A stretch of DNA of 64,000 nucleotides from positions 62,986-126,985 of the forward strand of contig CAJHNH020002054.1 of the NCBI GenBank assembly GCA_905116865.2, written 5' to 3'. A program made the translations under genes and the position numbers. The notes under the pieces are model-generated. The model saw only the letters and a program-made list of their open reading frames with translations, had not been told where the DNA came from and made no database searches. This document shows positions 8,985 to 20,799 of this stretch, in pieces. Position 1 is the stretch's first letter. Each line of letters opens with the position of its first letter. The DNA is from Candidula unifasciata. Its lineage: Eukaryota; Mollusca; Gastropoda; Stylommatophora; Geomitridae.

Positions 8985-11511
8985 GAGTGTACACTAGAGA
9001 CAGTCTTGCCTCAGTCGGTGATGTCAGTAGTACACCAGATACGCAGTCTTGCCTCAGTGGGTGATGTCAGTAGTACACCAGATACAGTCTTGCCTCAGTG
9101 GGTGATGTCAGTAGGACACCAGATACGCAGTCTTGCCTCAGTGGATGATGTCAGTAGTACACCAGATACACAGTCTTGCCTCAGTGGATGATGTCAGTAG
9201 TACACCAGATACACAGTCTTGCCTCAGTGCATAATGTCAGTAGTACACCAGATACGCAGTCTTGCCTCAGTGGATGATGTCAGTAGTACACCAGATACGC
9301 AGTCTTGCCTCAGTGGATGATGTCAGTAGTACACCAGATACACAGTCTTGCCTTAGTGGATGATGTCAATAGTACACCAGATACACAGTCTTGCCTCAGT
9401 GGATGATGTCAGTAGTACACCAGATACACAGTCTTGCCTTAGGGGATGATGTCAGTAGTACACCAGATACACAGTCTTGCCTTAGTGGATGATGTCAGTA
9501 GTACACCAGATACAGTCTTGCCTCAGTGGATGATGTCAGTAGTACACCAGATACAGTCTTGCCTTAGTGGATGATATCAGTAGTACACCAGATGCACAGT
9601 CTTGCCTTAGTGGATGATGTCAGTAGTACACCAGATACACAGTCTTGCCTTAGGGGATGATGTCAATAGTACACCAGATACAGTCTTGCCTTAGTGGATG
9701 ATGTCAGTAGTACACCAGATACAGTCTTGCCTTAGTGGATGATGTCAGTAGTACACCAGATACAGTCTTGCCTTAGTGGATGATGTCAGTAGTACACCAG
9801 ATACAGTCTTGCCTTAGTGGATAATGTCAGTAGTACACCAGATACAGTCTTGCCTTAGTGGATGATGTCAGTAGTACAACAGATACACAGTCTTGCCTTA
9901 GTGGATAATGTCAGTAGTACACCAGATACAGTCTTGCCTTAGGGGATGATGTCAGTAGTACACCAGATACACAGTCTTGCCTCAGTGGATGATGTCAGTA
10001 GTACACCAGATACACAGTCTTGCCTTAGTGGATGATGTCAGTAGTACACAAGATACACAGTCTTGCCTTAGTGGATAATGTCAGTAGTACACCAGATACA
10101 GTCTTGCCTTAGTGGATGATGTCAGTAGTACACCAGATACACAGTCTTGCCTTAGTGGATGATGTCAGTAGTACACCAGATACACAGTCTTGCCTTAGGG
10201 GATGATGTCAATAGTACACCAGATACACAGTCTTGCCTCAGTGGATGATGTCAGTAGTACACCAGATACACAGTCTTGCCTTAGTGGATGATGTCAATAG
10301 TACACCAGATACACAGTCTTGCCTCAGTGGATGATGTCAGTAGCACACCAGATACACAGTCTTGCCTTAGTGGATGATGTCAATAGTACACCAGATACAG
10401 TCTTGCCTCAGTGGATGATGTCAGTAGTACACCAGATACACAGTCTTGCCTTAGTGGATGATGTCAGTAGTACACCAGATACACAGTCTTGCCTTAGTGG
10501 ATGATGTCAGTAGTACACAAGATACACAGTCTTGCCTAAGTGGATGATATCAGTAGTACACAAGATACACAGTCTTGCCTTAGTGGATGATGTCAGTAGT
10601 ACACAAGATACACAGTCTTGCCTTAGTGGATGATATCAGTAGTACACAAGATACACAGTCTTGCCTTAGTGGATGATATCAGTAGTACACAAGATACACA
10701 GTCTTGCCTTAGTGGATGATGTCAGTAGTACACAAGATACACAGTCTTGCCTTAGTGGATGATGTCAGTAGTACACAAGATACACAGTCTTGCCTTAGTG
10801 GATGATGTCAGTAGTACACCAGATACACAGTCTTGGCTCAGTGGATGATGTCAGTAGTACACCAGATACACAGTCTTGCCTTAGTGGATGATGTCAGTAG
10901 TACACCAGATACACAGTCTTGCCTTAGTGGATGATGTCAGTAGTACACAAGATACACAGTCTTGCCTAAGTGGATGATATCAGTAGTACACCAGATACAC
11001 AGTCTTGCCTCAGTGGATGATGTCAGTAGTACACAAGATACACAGTCTTGCCTAAGTGGATGATGTCAGTAGTACACCAGATACAGTCTTGCCTTAATGG
11101 ATGATGTCAGTAGTACACAAGATACACAGTCTTGCCTTAGTGGATGATGTCAGTAGTACACAAGATACACAGTTTTGCCTAAGTGGATGATATCAGTAGT
11201 ACACCAGATACACAGTCTTGCCTTAGTGGATGATATCAGTAGTACACCAGATACACAGTCTTGCCTTAGTGGATGATGTCAGTAGTACACAAGATACACA
11301 GTCTTGCCTTAGTGGATGATGTCAGTAGTACACAAGATACACAGTTTTGCCTAAGTGGATGATGTCAGTAGTACACCAGATACACAGTCTTGCCTTAGTG
11401 GATGATGTCAGTAGTACACAAGATACACAGTCTTGCCTAAGTGGATGATGTCAGTAGTACACAAGATACACAGTCTTGCCTAAGTGGATGATGTCAGTAG
11501 TACACAAGACA
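8985..11511. repeat. Minisatellite S, large array (43/41-bp units)
   Basis: About 59 tandem units, each with CTTGCCTCAGTGGATGATGT, CAGTAGTACACCAGATAC and ACAGT. Unit length is 43 bp, or 41 bp where one AC is missing. Variants are spatially sorted: CCTCAG units and ACCAGAT are frequent on the left, CCTTAG/CCTAAG and ACAAGAT on the right. This points to local unequal exchange. Related arrays lie at 12775-13178, 15772-16716 and, inverted, 38346-39130. No protein is implied. Confidence 0.97.
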
Positions 11512-11780
11512 GGTGAAAGTCGTCAACTTATAAGAACACTTTGACCTAGACGGTCAACATTGTTTGACAAAATGGACTCAAGAACGTGGTAGCAACTGGC
11601 TAGATTGACGGAAAGAGAACAAGAGGAAGTTTAAAAGATAAATACTCAGATGGCCTAGCCAGATGAATGGGGCGACTTGAAAACTTTGAACTGATTTGTG
11701 ATTCTGGTGAACGTGTGAGATGGCGATATATGGTCGATTACACTGACAGGCGCGGCACAGGATGATGATGATGTGATCAT
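11512..11780 (+). pseudogene. Possible LINE 3'-end remnant
   Basis: Weak coding-like text such as GERVRWRYMVDYTDRRG (near 11708-11758), followed by a GATGATGATGATG tail, resembles the end of a non-LTR ORF with a short tandem tail. No second copy in the window confirms it. Confidence 0.25.
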
Positions 11781-11993
11781 TCGTCCAAACCTGTGTTCTT
11801 AAGACTAGCACTGCCACTAATCAGGAAGCGAAAATCTTTACGCATGTGCGCGCGCGCGCACACACACATACACATAACTGGTCTTGAAACTGCCACCCCG
11901 CACTCATGGTTAACAATCTAGCCAAGCGATTGAAATCAGAAAATGAAATTGTGTTAAACATAAAGAGTCATGGATAATTGAATTTGTGATGAA
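11781..11993. other. No recognised gene; short CG/CA tract
   Basis: Includes alternating CG then CA dinucleotides at about 11849-11876. Otherwise unremarkable. Confidence 0.5.
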
Positions 11994-11994
11994 A

Positions 11995-12165
11995 CACTTT
12001 AGGTTACTAGTGTCAGACTTGGACATTAATAAGACAAGACGAAAGAAAACTAACGACTTGTGAAATGAGTTATTTGAAAAAGGCCGCGAACATCACTATA
12101 AGAAATCGTGTCAGAAATAAAGTCATTAGAGCCAAATTTGGAACAATGCACGATATAAAGGACCA
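11995..12165 (+). pseudogene. LINE L2 fragment (C-terminal RT region)
   Basis: Aligns by eye with 22404-22565 of the longer L2 LINE. It shares TGTCAGACTTGGACATTA, CTGTGAAATGA and the Arg-rich RNRVRNKV-type peptide. Both ends are truncated, and a SINE lies immediately downstream. Confidence 0.75.
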
Positions 12166-12174
12166 GTTTCTATC

Positions 12175-12410
12175 CTTTCATTCGTACTGGGCATATAGGG
12201 CTAGACTTCTATTTTATAGACCAATCGGCGCTCGATATGTGATACTATCAACATCAAATCGGTTGCTTTTACTTCCCAGGACTTTATCTGATACCCATTC
12301 ATGACTGGGTCGACCTAGCAGGCAAGGCCATTTTTGAGAACATTCTGGCTAGGACAGGACTTGAACCCACTACCTTCGGATCTGCAGGCGAGCATCTAGC
12401 GGGGATATTC
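12175..12410 (-). repeat. SINE, family A2
   Basis: Reverse copy with GGGCATATAGGGCTAGACTT, GACCAATCGGCG, ACTTTATCTGATACCC, CTGGGTCGACCTAG and a reversed head with ACTTGAACCCACTACC (B-box like). Confidence 0.75.
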
Positions 12411-12414
12411 AGCT

Positions 12415-12745
12415 AGGTTTACTCAGAGGCCAGCATTTTTAAAATAGGGATCGTCTCGAGTCAGAGGACTGAGCTCCAGAGCAGAATCAGTTTTAATTAA
12501 ATACAACTGCTAGTGATTCGCGAGCCACTTGCTAGTCATCGGCGGGCCAGATGTTGCCCGCGGGCCACCAGTTGAATATTTATCTAGTCGCTACACCACA
12601 CAAAATAATCATAATGACGACCATGCGTTAATACACCTAATTTTACTTGTAGAAAGCAGTATTTCAACTCATACACTAACAAGATATAAGAGTCAATTAG
12701 ACTGATCCAGGGTTTCCCAAACTCCTCTTAGTCGACTTCTAATGG
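12415..12745. other. Possible hAT terminal remnants
   Basis: CGGGCCAGATGTTGCCCGCG (12542-12561), continuing GGCCACCAGTT, looks like the GC-rich subterminal end of many hAT elements. CAGGGTTTCCCAAACT (12708-12723) looks like a hAT TIR. The two are not shown to belong together and no target duplication was found. Confidence 0.25.
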
Positions 12746-12774
12746 CACAGCTGAAGATGTAACTGACACACAAA

Positions 12775-13178
12775 TAACTGGCTCAGTAAATGATGTCAGT
12801 AGTACTCCGGTTATACAGTCTTGCCTCCGTGGACGATGTCAGTAGTACACCGGATATATAGTCTTGCCTCTGTGGACGCTGTCAGTAGTACACCGGATAT
12901 ATAGTCTTGTCTCCGTGGACGATGTCAGTAGTACACCGGATATATAGTCTTGCCTCTGTGGACGATGTCAGTAGTACACCGGATATATAGTCTTGCCTCC
13001 GTGGACGATGTCAGTAGTACACCGGATATATAGTCTTGCCTCCGTGGACGATGTCAGTAGTACACCGGATATATAGTTTTGCCTCCGTGGACGATGTCAG
13101 TAGTACACCGGATATATAGTCTTGCCTCCGTGGACGATGTCAGTAGTACACCAGATATATAGTCTTGCTCCAGTGGAT
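12775..13178. repeat. Minisatellite S, 43-bp variant array
   Basis: About nine units close to the 9-kb array but with diagnostic changes: CCTCCGTGGACGATG and CACCGGATATATAGT. This variant also appears at the left edge of the 15.8-kb array (CACCGGATATATAGT near 15818), as expected if a LINE split one array. Confidence 0.95.
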
Positions 13179-13196
13179 GGTAGTAGTCATCATCAG

Positions 13197-13849
13197 GTGC
13201 CTTGCCGACTGGCGTGGGCAATCATGCCTCTCCATAATCCGCGAACTCCTGCAGCATGTATCAGTTCGTGTGCAGACACACTTCTATGCTATGCAACAAG
13301 ACTGTCAAGCATCTTCTCTCGTTGTCTTCCTCTATCCCTCCTTCCACAGATCTTTCCAGTGGTCACAACATGTTCTGTTTTCCCTCTTTTCATAACATGG
13401 CCGAAAAATGATGACTGTCTCCTTCTGATGTCTGCTATAAGTTGTCTTCGGGCTCTCGCCTCTTTCAAAGCCTCTTTGTTACTCTTTTTGGCCGTCCAAG
13501 GTATTCTAAGCATTCTTCTGTAAAACCACATCTCTGAGGCCTCTAGAAATTGTTTGGCCTGCCTACCGATTGTCCAGGATTCACAGCCATATGTTAAAAC
13601 TGAATGTATGTAGCAAGCAAGAATTCTTTTTCTAACTCTCAATGACAAGGATATATTGCACAAGATGTTTTTTATTTTATAAAATTCAGTTTTTGTCTGT
13701 CCTATTCTGTTTATTATCTCAGTTATGTATCTTCCATCTGATGTTATCCATGTGCCCAGATACTTAAATTTATGTACTTGTCCTAAAATAACACCATCGA
13801 CTTTTATTACACATTTAAGAATAATTCGTTTCTTTGATACCATTGTCAC
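13197..13849 (-). pseudogene. C-terminal domain of the RTE-like LINE
   Basis: The frame at 13289-13849 holds HKFKYLGTWITSDGR, YGCESWTIGRQ, WFYRRMLRIPWTAKKSN, FFGHVMKRGK and GRRDRGRQRE. It then passes a frame change before the ORF end near 13197. The function of this domain beyond RT is poorly defined. It is the best conserved part and allows the other copies to be recognised. Confidence 0.9.
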
Positions 13850-15062
13850 TTTCCATTATTCAAACTGAGGCCCATTCTTCCACTTTCTAACACCACAATG
13901 TCTATCATTTCCTGTAGTTCTTTCTGACTTGTTGCTATCAAGACTGTGTCATCAGCAGAACGTAAATTGTTTATATTGTGCCCAACAACCACAATTCCTT
14001 ACATATCATTTGAAGATCTCATTATATATTCACTGTATATTGAAAACAAATCAGGTGACAGTACACATCCTTGTCATACGCCGCTCTTTATGCTTTGAAA
14101 TGTACCTAAACATTTGTTAATTCTTATAGCTGCTGTTGTTCATCGCTGATTTCTGGTTTAATTTTGTTTATTATTTTGCTCATAATTATTCTCAGTAAAA
14201 TCTCAGTCATGTGACTGTCATAAGACTTTTTGTGCGATGGTCTTCACATTTCAAAGTGCCTGGTTTCTTTGGCAGAGCTATAAATATGGATTTTAAAAGG
14301 TCATTTGGAATATACCTACTATTATAAATATCATTTAAAAGTGTAGTTATTATTTCAATTCCAAAATCTCCCAGTGCTTCGATTTCTTCCAGTTAGATGT
14401 TCTCTGGCCTAGGTGCTTTCCTTTCTTCATATGATGTATTGCATCCTCAACTTCTGCAGTCATTATTGGTGGACCATCATTGTTGGTCTGCAGTTCTACA
14501 TCTGGTCTATTTTCATCATACAATTCCCCTATATACTCTGTCCATCTGTTAATTATATTACTATGTCCCATTAATAAGTCACCATCTTTTGATTTCAAAC
14601 ATCCCGTACTGTTGCGTGTCATCTTTCGTGTAGTCTGCATTTAAGTGAATCAGATCTGTAAAACTGATGCACACGCAACACTCAGGTTCTGGAGCAGGAC
14701 TGCAGTTCAGAAGTGGACGAATAACCAGAACTTTCCACCAGAGTGTTCAGCTGGTGAACGCAAAGAAGAAGAAGAAGAAGATATGTATCTGTTGGTACAT
14801 GGAATGTTAGTCTTTCCTGTGATTTTCCCTAATCTCTGTACACATTTGATTCAGCCAGGCTTTTTTAGCCACTTTGCATTTGTTCACTATTTCTTTTTGT
14901 ATTCTAGAGTATTCTTCTTTATCATTCTTTTTCTTCATTCTGTCATCCATTACCTGTAGAATTTCGGTTGACATCCATTTTTTTTTTGCAACTCTATGGG
15001 TTGGTGGGATTGTCTCTTTTGATGTCTGCTGAATTGACTCACGCAACATATCCCACTGTTCA
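13850..15062 (-). pseudogene. Reverse transcriptase domain of the RTE-like LINE (broken)
   Basis: Includes the pre-RT helix region with KAKKAWLNQMC-like text (14807-15062) and GCLKSKDG followed by YIGELYDE (14350-14640). Near 13925-13960 there is a degraded catalytic box reading S-A-D-D instead of Y/F-A-D-D. The section 13970-14340 is too decayed to follow in one frame. Confidence 0.8.
14641..14800 (-). repeat. Family H element inserted in the LINE
   Basis: It interrupts the LINE between the HRKD-like and TTRKMTRN-like peptides. Plus strand shows ACACGCAACACTCAGGTTCT, CCAGAACTTTCCACCAGAGT and a short GAA tail (14763-14781). The same order is present at 23886-23985 and next to the 6-kb GAA tract. 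Confidence 0.6.
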
Positions 15063-15772
15063 TCAATAAACAGTCTGTATAATGTCCATTGAGTTATACC
15101 GGTTTTGTACAGTGACATTGTACTGTTCCTTAATTTCTTTATCCGTTCTGAGAATTTCTAAATTTAACTTGATGTTCTGTGGTGTTTTTCTAATGTTCTT
15201 TAGTTTTATTCTAATTTTTCCTACAACTGGAACATGGTCACTAAAGCAGTCTGCTCCTGGTCTAGTTTTTGCTCCAACTAAGCTGCTCTGGAATCTTCCT
15301 GAAATCAAAATATATTTAATCTGATTGCGGACATTATCACCAGGACTTCTTCAAGTCCACAATCTCCGAGGATGGTGTTTAAACCAGGTGTTACCTATTA
15401 TCATGCTGCGCGACTCAGCCCATGATATTAATCTCTCACCTCTTACATTCTTTTCTCCTAGGCCATAGCCACCCGTTATTCCATACACTTTTTCACGTCC
15501 TATTTTCGCGTTGAAATCTCTAAGTACCATTGTTACTTCACAATTTTTGCATTGATCAACAGCCATGTCTAACTCGTCATAAAAATGCGTCAATATCTTC
15601 CTCTAAACTATCTGCTGCTGGGGCATAAATCTGTACTAAGTTGATGTCAAACGGTCTGCTGCGAAGTTTTACTAACAGTACTCTATCTGATATTGTCCAC
15701 AATCCGTTTACAGTTTTTGAGTTTTTTGGATCCAAAATAATACCAACTCCCTTACTATATTCCTTCCCAATA
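15063..15772 (-). pseudogene. APE-type endonuclease domain of the RTE-like LINE
   Basis: Successive minus-strand frames show KGVGIIL and VQIYAPAA (15577-15772), a DFNAKIG motif with an upstream R instead of the usual G, NTWF (15351-15593), then DHVPVVGKIRIKL (15063-15308). The order matches the apurinic-like endonuclease of non-LTR elements, which nicks target DNA. Frame changes near 15585 and 15330 disrupt it, and the N terminus is missing at the junction with the satellite. Confidence 0.85.
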
Positions 15773-16716
15773 CACCGGATATACAGTCTTGCCTCAGTGG
15801 ATGATGTCAATAGTACACCGGATATATAGTCTTGCTTCAGTGGATGATGTCAGTAGTACACTGGACAGTCTTGCCTCAGTGGATGATGTCAGTAGTACAA
15901 TGGACAGTCTTGCCTCAGTGGATGATGTCAGTAGTACAATGGACAGTCTTGCCTCAGTGGATGATGTCAGTAGTACAATGGACAGTCTTGCCTCAGTGGA
16001 TGATGTCAGTAGTACAATGGGCAGTTTTGCCTCAGTGGATGATGTCAGTAGTACAATGGACAGTCTTGCCACAGTGGATGATGTCAGAAGTACAATGGAC
16101 AGTCTTGCCTCATTGGATGATGTCAGTAGTACACTGGACAGTCTTGCCTCAGTGGATGATGTCAGTAGTACAATGGACAGTCTTGGCTCAGTGGATGATG
16201 TCAGTAGTACAATGGACAGTCTTGGCTCAGTGGATGATGTCAGTAGTACACTGGACAGTCTTGGCTCAGTGGATGATGTCAGTAGTACAATGGACAGTCT
16301 TGGCTCAGTGGATGATGTCAGTAGTACAATGGACAGTCTTGGCTCAGTGGATGATGTCAGTAGTACACTGGACAGTCTTGGCTCAGTGGATGATGTCAGT
16401 AGTACAATGGACAGTCTTGCCTCAGTGGATGATGTCAGTAGTACAATGGACAGTCTTGCCTCAGTGGATGATGTCAGTAGTACAATGGACAGTCTTGGCT
16501 CAGTGGATGATGTCAGTAGTACAATGGACAGTCTTGCCTCAGTGGATGATGTCAGTAGTACACTGGACACAATCTAGCCTTAATGGATCAGTAGTACACT
16601 GGACACAGTCTTGCCTCAGTGGATGATGTCAGTAGTACACTGGACAGTCTTGCCTCAGTGGATGATGTCAGTAGTACACTGGACACAGTTTTTGCCTCAG
16701 TGGATGATGTCAGTAG
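15772..16716. repeat. Minisatellite S, 39-bp unit array
   Basis: About 24 units, most exactly 39 bp, with TGGATGATGTCAGTAGTACA followed by (A/C)TGGACAGT. Because 39 is a multiple of three, several frames stay open for more than 250 codons on both strands (VDDVSST-type repeats). Those frames are artefacts of the period. Variants GCCTCAG and GGCTCAG form clusters, a sign of local amplification. Confidence 0.95.
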
Positions 16717-16884
16717 TGAATACAACGGTGCTGCTCTGCGTCTTGGGCGCAGAAATAAAACAGCAGAGTTTATTGAGGACATCCTCAGATGGTGGCATGT
16801 TATTATTGTGAAAAGTGAATTTGTAGATAAGATAACATTGATCTCATTCTCAAATCCTATGCTGTCATAAAATGATGAACAAGT

Positions 16885-17400
16885 AACAATCATCAAGTGC
16901 CTTGCCAGCTGGTGTAGGCGTTCGTCAAGCATCTTTACAGATCTCGGTTTTTGGTGTTCTGGATCAATTCTACTGATGCTATTCCTCAATGCAACACTCT
17001 TAAACCATCCACCATCATTTTTCTTGGTCTACCTCTTCTACCAGTGATCTTTCCAGTTGTCACGATATTTTCCAGGTCTCTTTTTCTCATCACATGACTA
17101 AAGAACTTTATTTGTCTCCTTCTAATTGGTGCACTAAATATTCTACTTCCATTAGCAATTTCCAGACAGTCAGTGTTAGTTATTCTGACAGTCCAAATTA
17201 TTAGCAACATTCTTCTCATAAACCATATTTCAGTTGCCTCCAAACTCTTCTTAACTTGTTTGCTCACATTGCAAGATTCAATGCCATAAAACAAAACAGG
17301 TTCGATGTAATATTTCAGTACTCGTTTTCTGGTGTTTAATGAGAGTGATGAACACGTCTTTGAATATTGTCTTATACAGTTTGCTGAATGGCTAAGAAAG
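16885..17400 (-). pseudogene. Diverged RTE-like LINE C-terminal fragment
   Basis: Minus-strand frame with YGIESCNVSKQ, WFMRRMLLIIWTVR, RRRQIKFFSHVMRK and TTGKITGRRGRPRK. It is clearly the same domain as 13289-13849 but much more diverged, so it is an older copy or a sister family. It ends near GGTGTAGGCG with the usual TGATGA-like tail at 16880-16895. Confidence 0.85.
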
Positions 17401-18127
17401 TGGTACAGGTGACTTTCTGTAAAGAAAAACTTACCAAGGAAACACACAGTTCCCTGCTGCATGTAATGACCGCAATGCTGTCTTTAAACGAATATCTGTT
17501 TGCAACCACAGAAGCCAGTTTTATACTTCTTGGAAAGCTGCAACTGGCAACTCGGAAGCTGGGTTTTGTGAATATCGCCAGTTATCTGGAGCAAACTATC
17601 TAGTATCTATTCAGCAAGTTTTAGAAGCAGAAAATAGATTACAAGTTTACTTGCTACCGTCTATGTCCTTATCAACATATGGAGATATTTATTTTGTGAC
17701 CTCTCAGAGTTTCTCACCAGCATTGAAGGTGAAAACGGGGATAACATCATTACTGATGCTGTTTAACTGGTCGTAAAAAAAATTTTTTTTGTAAACCTAA
17801 ATGACTGTGAATTATTGGTTTCGGTTCAGATGTATATTACTGGATTTGTCTCAAGTAAGCTCAACCAAAACATTTTCAGTGTGCTGCATGCAAGGTTTTG
17901 CTGCAGCTGAACAATAGCATATGATGTTGACTCAGGTGAAATGTCCACCGACTACATACAGCTGCTTGACCGTGGAGCTACAATGTAAGTTGTTTCGGTT
18001 GCACCTTCTGTTTCTGTGTTGTTCTATTGTGAGCTGAAAATGGGACATCCCGGTGTTTCCCTTTTAGTTTGTATATGTGTATATACCTATATTCATATTA
18101 TTTTCTCGAGCTTATTCCTAGATTTGG
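17401..18127. other. No recognised feature
   Basis: Two short overlapping reading frames lie at 17388-17603 and about 17433-17776 (+). Neither resembles a family I know and there is no start context worth defending. Confidence 0.4.
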
Positions 18128-18161
18128 GGGGGGGGGTGTGGACGGGGGGGGGGGGGGGGGG
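18128..18161 (+). repeat. G-runs
   Basis: Two guanine runs separated by TGTGGAC. They could form a G-quadruplex. Confidence 0.8.
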
Positions 18162-18294
18162 ACTCAGGGGACGGCAGGGAACACAGCTAAAAATAATCGG
18201 ACTGTCAGAGTGAAAACGGAACTTATCATTATTCCGAGGTGGTGACGTCAGGTCAAGCTGATGACGTCAGCCCCTTGGCCCTATCCTACAGAAG

Positions 18295-18415
18295 GCCATG
18301 GATAGATAAACACCGACAGACATAGGGACGGACAGACTGACGGATAGATAGATGGATTGACAGACACCGATAGACGGACACAGACAGACGGACACAGACA
18401 GACAGATGGTATACA
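18295..18415 (+). repeat. Imperfect GACA/GATA repeat
   Basis: Irregular ACAGACAGACGG and AGATAGATGG units. A short degenerate tetranucleotide tract. Confidence 0.7.
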
Positions 18416-18419
18416 GTGA

Positions 18420-19585
18420 AAGTAATAATTTTCACATCCTGGCATGGTATCTTATATTGACGAAGATAACGAGGATGCATATATTAATAAAACGACCTTA
18501 GTATGGATTATAACAACTACCTCCTTTTTCTTGTTTTTCTATTCAGTCCTTTAACTTATCCAAGAGTTTGTCTGTCTGTCAATTGCCAGCGCTGAATATT
18601 CATCTAAGGTGGGAAATGCCATGTCCTTTCTCAACGCGTTTCTCACGTCGCCGTGCGCTGGCTGTCCCTACCGCACAAGGGGAAATCGGGAAATAAGTGT
18701 ATCCAGTTGAGTACTGATTCGTTCTCTCGTTTTGTGTGCTGTCCGCGCTATTTTAGCACGTGTCTCATATTCTATTTGCTGACAATGTTAGTTTCGACAT
18801 CTTAAAGCAATATTTTAAAATACCATCATAGTGGGAAAACACTTCTTGTAAATGCACGCAGAGTTCTTAGTTTATTTGCCGAGACTTTTAGCGAAAAGTG
18901 ATTTGTGTCTGGAAGGTTTTAAAATCATGTTTTAAAAACATTTTAGGGACATACAGCCAAATTGTACAAACGTGCGGTTATTAAAAAAATTGTTCAACAA
19001 AAAAAAAACCTTATTTAACAGTTCCCTAGCAGTCCATTTATAACAAGAAACCCGTGATGCTTGGGATATCTTTCTATTTTATTGTCATGAATGCTGTAAG
19101 TATTTGTTCTGTTTCTATGTGTGTGTTATATATATGTGTCTGTTTTATTCCATTATATACTTATCAGTCGATTTATATTGTTATGTTGTTAGCATTTATT
19201 TTAATTTTGTAATCTGCTTTAGCACTTCAAAAACTAGAATTTTAAATGAGAAGATTTACGACTTTGCTTTTGGAATTTTTATTTAGAAATGAGAAAAGAG
19301 TGAAAATGTTTATCTGCACTTGTAATTGAACAGACCAATCAAATCTATTACTTAACTGTTCGTTGTATTCTAGACACAGCATTACGAAGCGATGTGTTTA
19401 TAATTGTTGCGTTGTTTGTTATTCGGCATGTGATTGAATAATATAAATTTATGTAACCTAAGGTGTCATTTCAATGATATGGGAGACGAAATCAATCCGT
19501 ATTCCTTAATTTTATATTTCAAGCTGTACCATAAACATGGCGAATGAAGACTTCTTTATTGGGGTGACTGGTCAGTCATATATCT
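18420..19585. other. No recognised feature
   Basis: AT-rich, apparently unique DNA. No coding, RNA or repeat signal recognised. Confidence 0.5.
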
Positions 19586-19589
19586 AGGT

Positions 19590-19988
19590 CCGAGTTCCCG
19601 GTGGAAAAGAACGTCTTATTTCTTAAACGTGTCCTGTAAATGTCTGCCAGTGCCTCTCTGCCAAATGCCAAAGTCTAACAATTGTCCGATGAACCAACCA
19701 TAAGTTGTCACTCTGGTCGTGAGGGTTGTCAACTGATCTAATTTGCTTCGTATCTCATAGTACCACTTACAAAGTCACCAATTTCGTCTTGTCCCTGTCC
19801 GAAAACATCCGGTAATATGTGCAGCAGGAGAAAATCAACCCTGAGCTTCATAAACTCAGGTGGACCCACTCTCTGAAAATGTCTAGGAGCTCGTGGGCCG
19901 AAACATTTGTCGACGAGATATTACTTCTACTGATGATTGGTAGACTCCTGCTGTTCATGCTCCCCTGTGGAGTTTCTTCTTATTGCTT
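19590..19988 (+). mobile_element. Solo 3' UTR of the RLE-type LINE
   Basis: Co-linear with 7150-7575: GTGGAAAAGAACGTCTTAT, CTGAGCTTCATAAACTCAGG and GTGGGCCGAAAC in the same order. No RLE coding sequence precedes it, so it is a strongly 5'-truncated insertion. A second partial copy of the middle block may lie at 20060-20130 (GGCTTCATAACTTAGGTC). Confidence 0.75.
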
Positions 19989-20314
19989 CCGCGTCGACAA
20001 TATAAAACCAAATCTCACAGCACCTGTTCAGTCACCATATCGTTTAGTCTTATAGAGTCCGATGAAGTGCAGAAGCGGAAGATCGGGGCCTGGCTTCATA
20101 ACTTAGGTCAGCCCACCTTCCGAGATTGCGCACACACCATTAAGAGGTACCAAGCTAGAGTCCCGGCACGGTTCTACAGCTTTCTATTTTTATGTTGTCT
20201 TGTGTGTCCTTCTATCTTTCTACTACTTTCTATGAGTACCGATGAATACATTTTCTGCTTTTTTATTTTAAACATATCGTGTTATGATTAGGTACGTAAA
20301 TTAAAGAATTGGAC

Positions 20315-20590
20315 CCCATTCCAAGCCCTAAGGCCTACTTGCAGGACTTATATTTATATAGTGTAGGACTTATATTTAAAAGAGCAATCGGCATTTGGAT
20401 AAGTGATATGATCAGCATTACGCCGGCCACCTTTACTTCTGATGACTACATCTGGTACCAGTTTGAGGCTGGGTTGACTGGCAGCCAAGATGTTTGTTGA
20501 AGAAAATGAATTCGATGGATGCGTACTGAACCCACGGTCTTCCGGTCTGCAGGCGAACGTATGCCCGGTATGCTGGGGGAAAGGGGTGGT
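20315..20590 (-). repeat. SINE, family A2
   Basis: Reverse body with GAGCAATCGGCA, GATCAGCATTACGCCGGCCA, ATCTGGTACCAG and GAGGCTGGGTTGACTGGCAG, then a reversed head containing ACTGAACCCACGG. A 25-bp section is duplicated near 20348-20380 (GTAGGACTTATATTTA). Confidence 0.7.
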
Positions 20591-20799
20591 GTGGCTACTA
20601 TAATAATTATATCTGATTAGGACATTTACAATGTGCAACCATACGTTATCCAACTGCAAACAGTTTATAATATAAGACAGAAATATTGGTATTATTATGT
20701 GTAATAACAATCACATATATATGCAATAACAGTAATAACATACACTAAAACACATACCATTGAATTATTGTGGTCACTTAAAACATAACGAAAGTTTAA

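Larger units (their letters stand above)
13185..15772 (-). mobile_element. RTE-like non-LTR retrotransposon, 5'-truncated, inserted in minisatellite S
   Basis: Minus-strand order is endonuclease, reverse transcriptase, then C-terminal domain, ending at a short ATG/TGA-type tandem tail near 13185. Array S units flank both sides. The element is broken by frameshifts and by a short insertion at 14641-14800. The C-terminal pattern YGCESWTI, FYRRMLRIPWT and FFGHVM is typical of RTE/BovB-like LINEs, so the clade is an inference from established motif order. Six further 3'-end copies occur in the window. Confidence 0.9.

Noticed and set aside
8985..11511. Possible CRISPR-like array
   Set aside because: There are no unique spacers; the whole unit repeats. 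The context is eukaryotic.
15789..16626. Three frames of about 260 codons with a 13-residue repeat
   Set aside because: The unit is 39 bp, so frames on both strands stay open. No start context, no composition bias beyond the repeat, and sister arrays with 41/43-bp units are not open.
17388..17776. Two short plus-strand frames
   Set aside because: No family recognised, no repeat relatives and no splice or start evidence; the first overlaps the end of a LINE fragment on the other strand.
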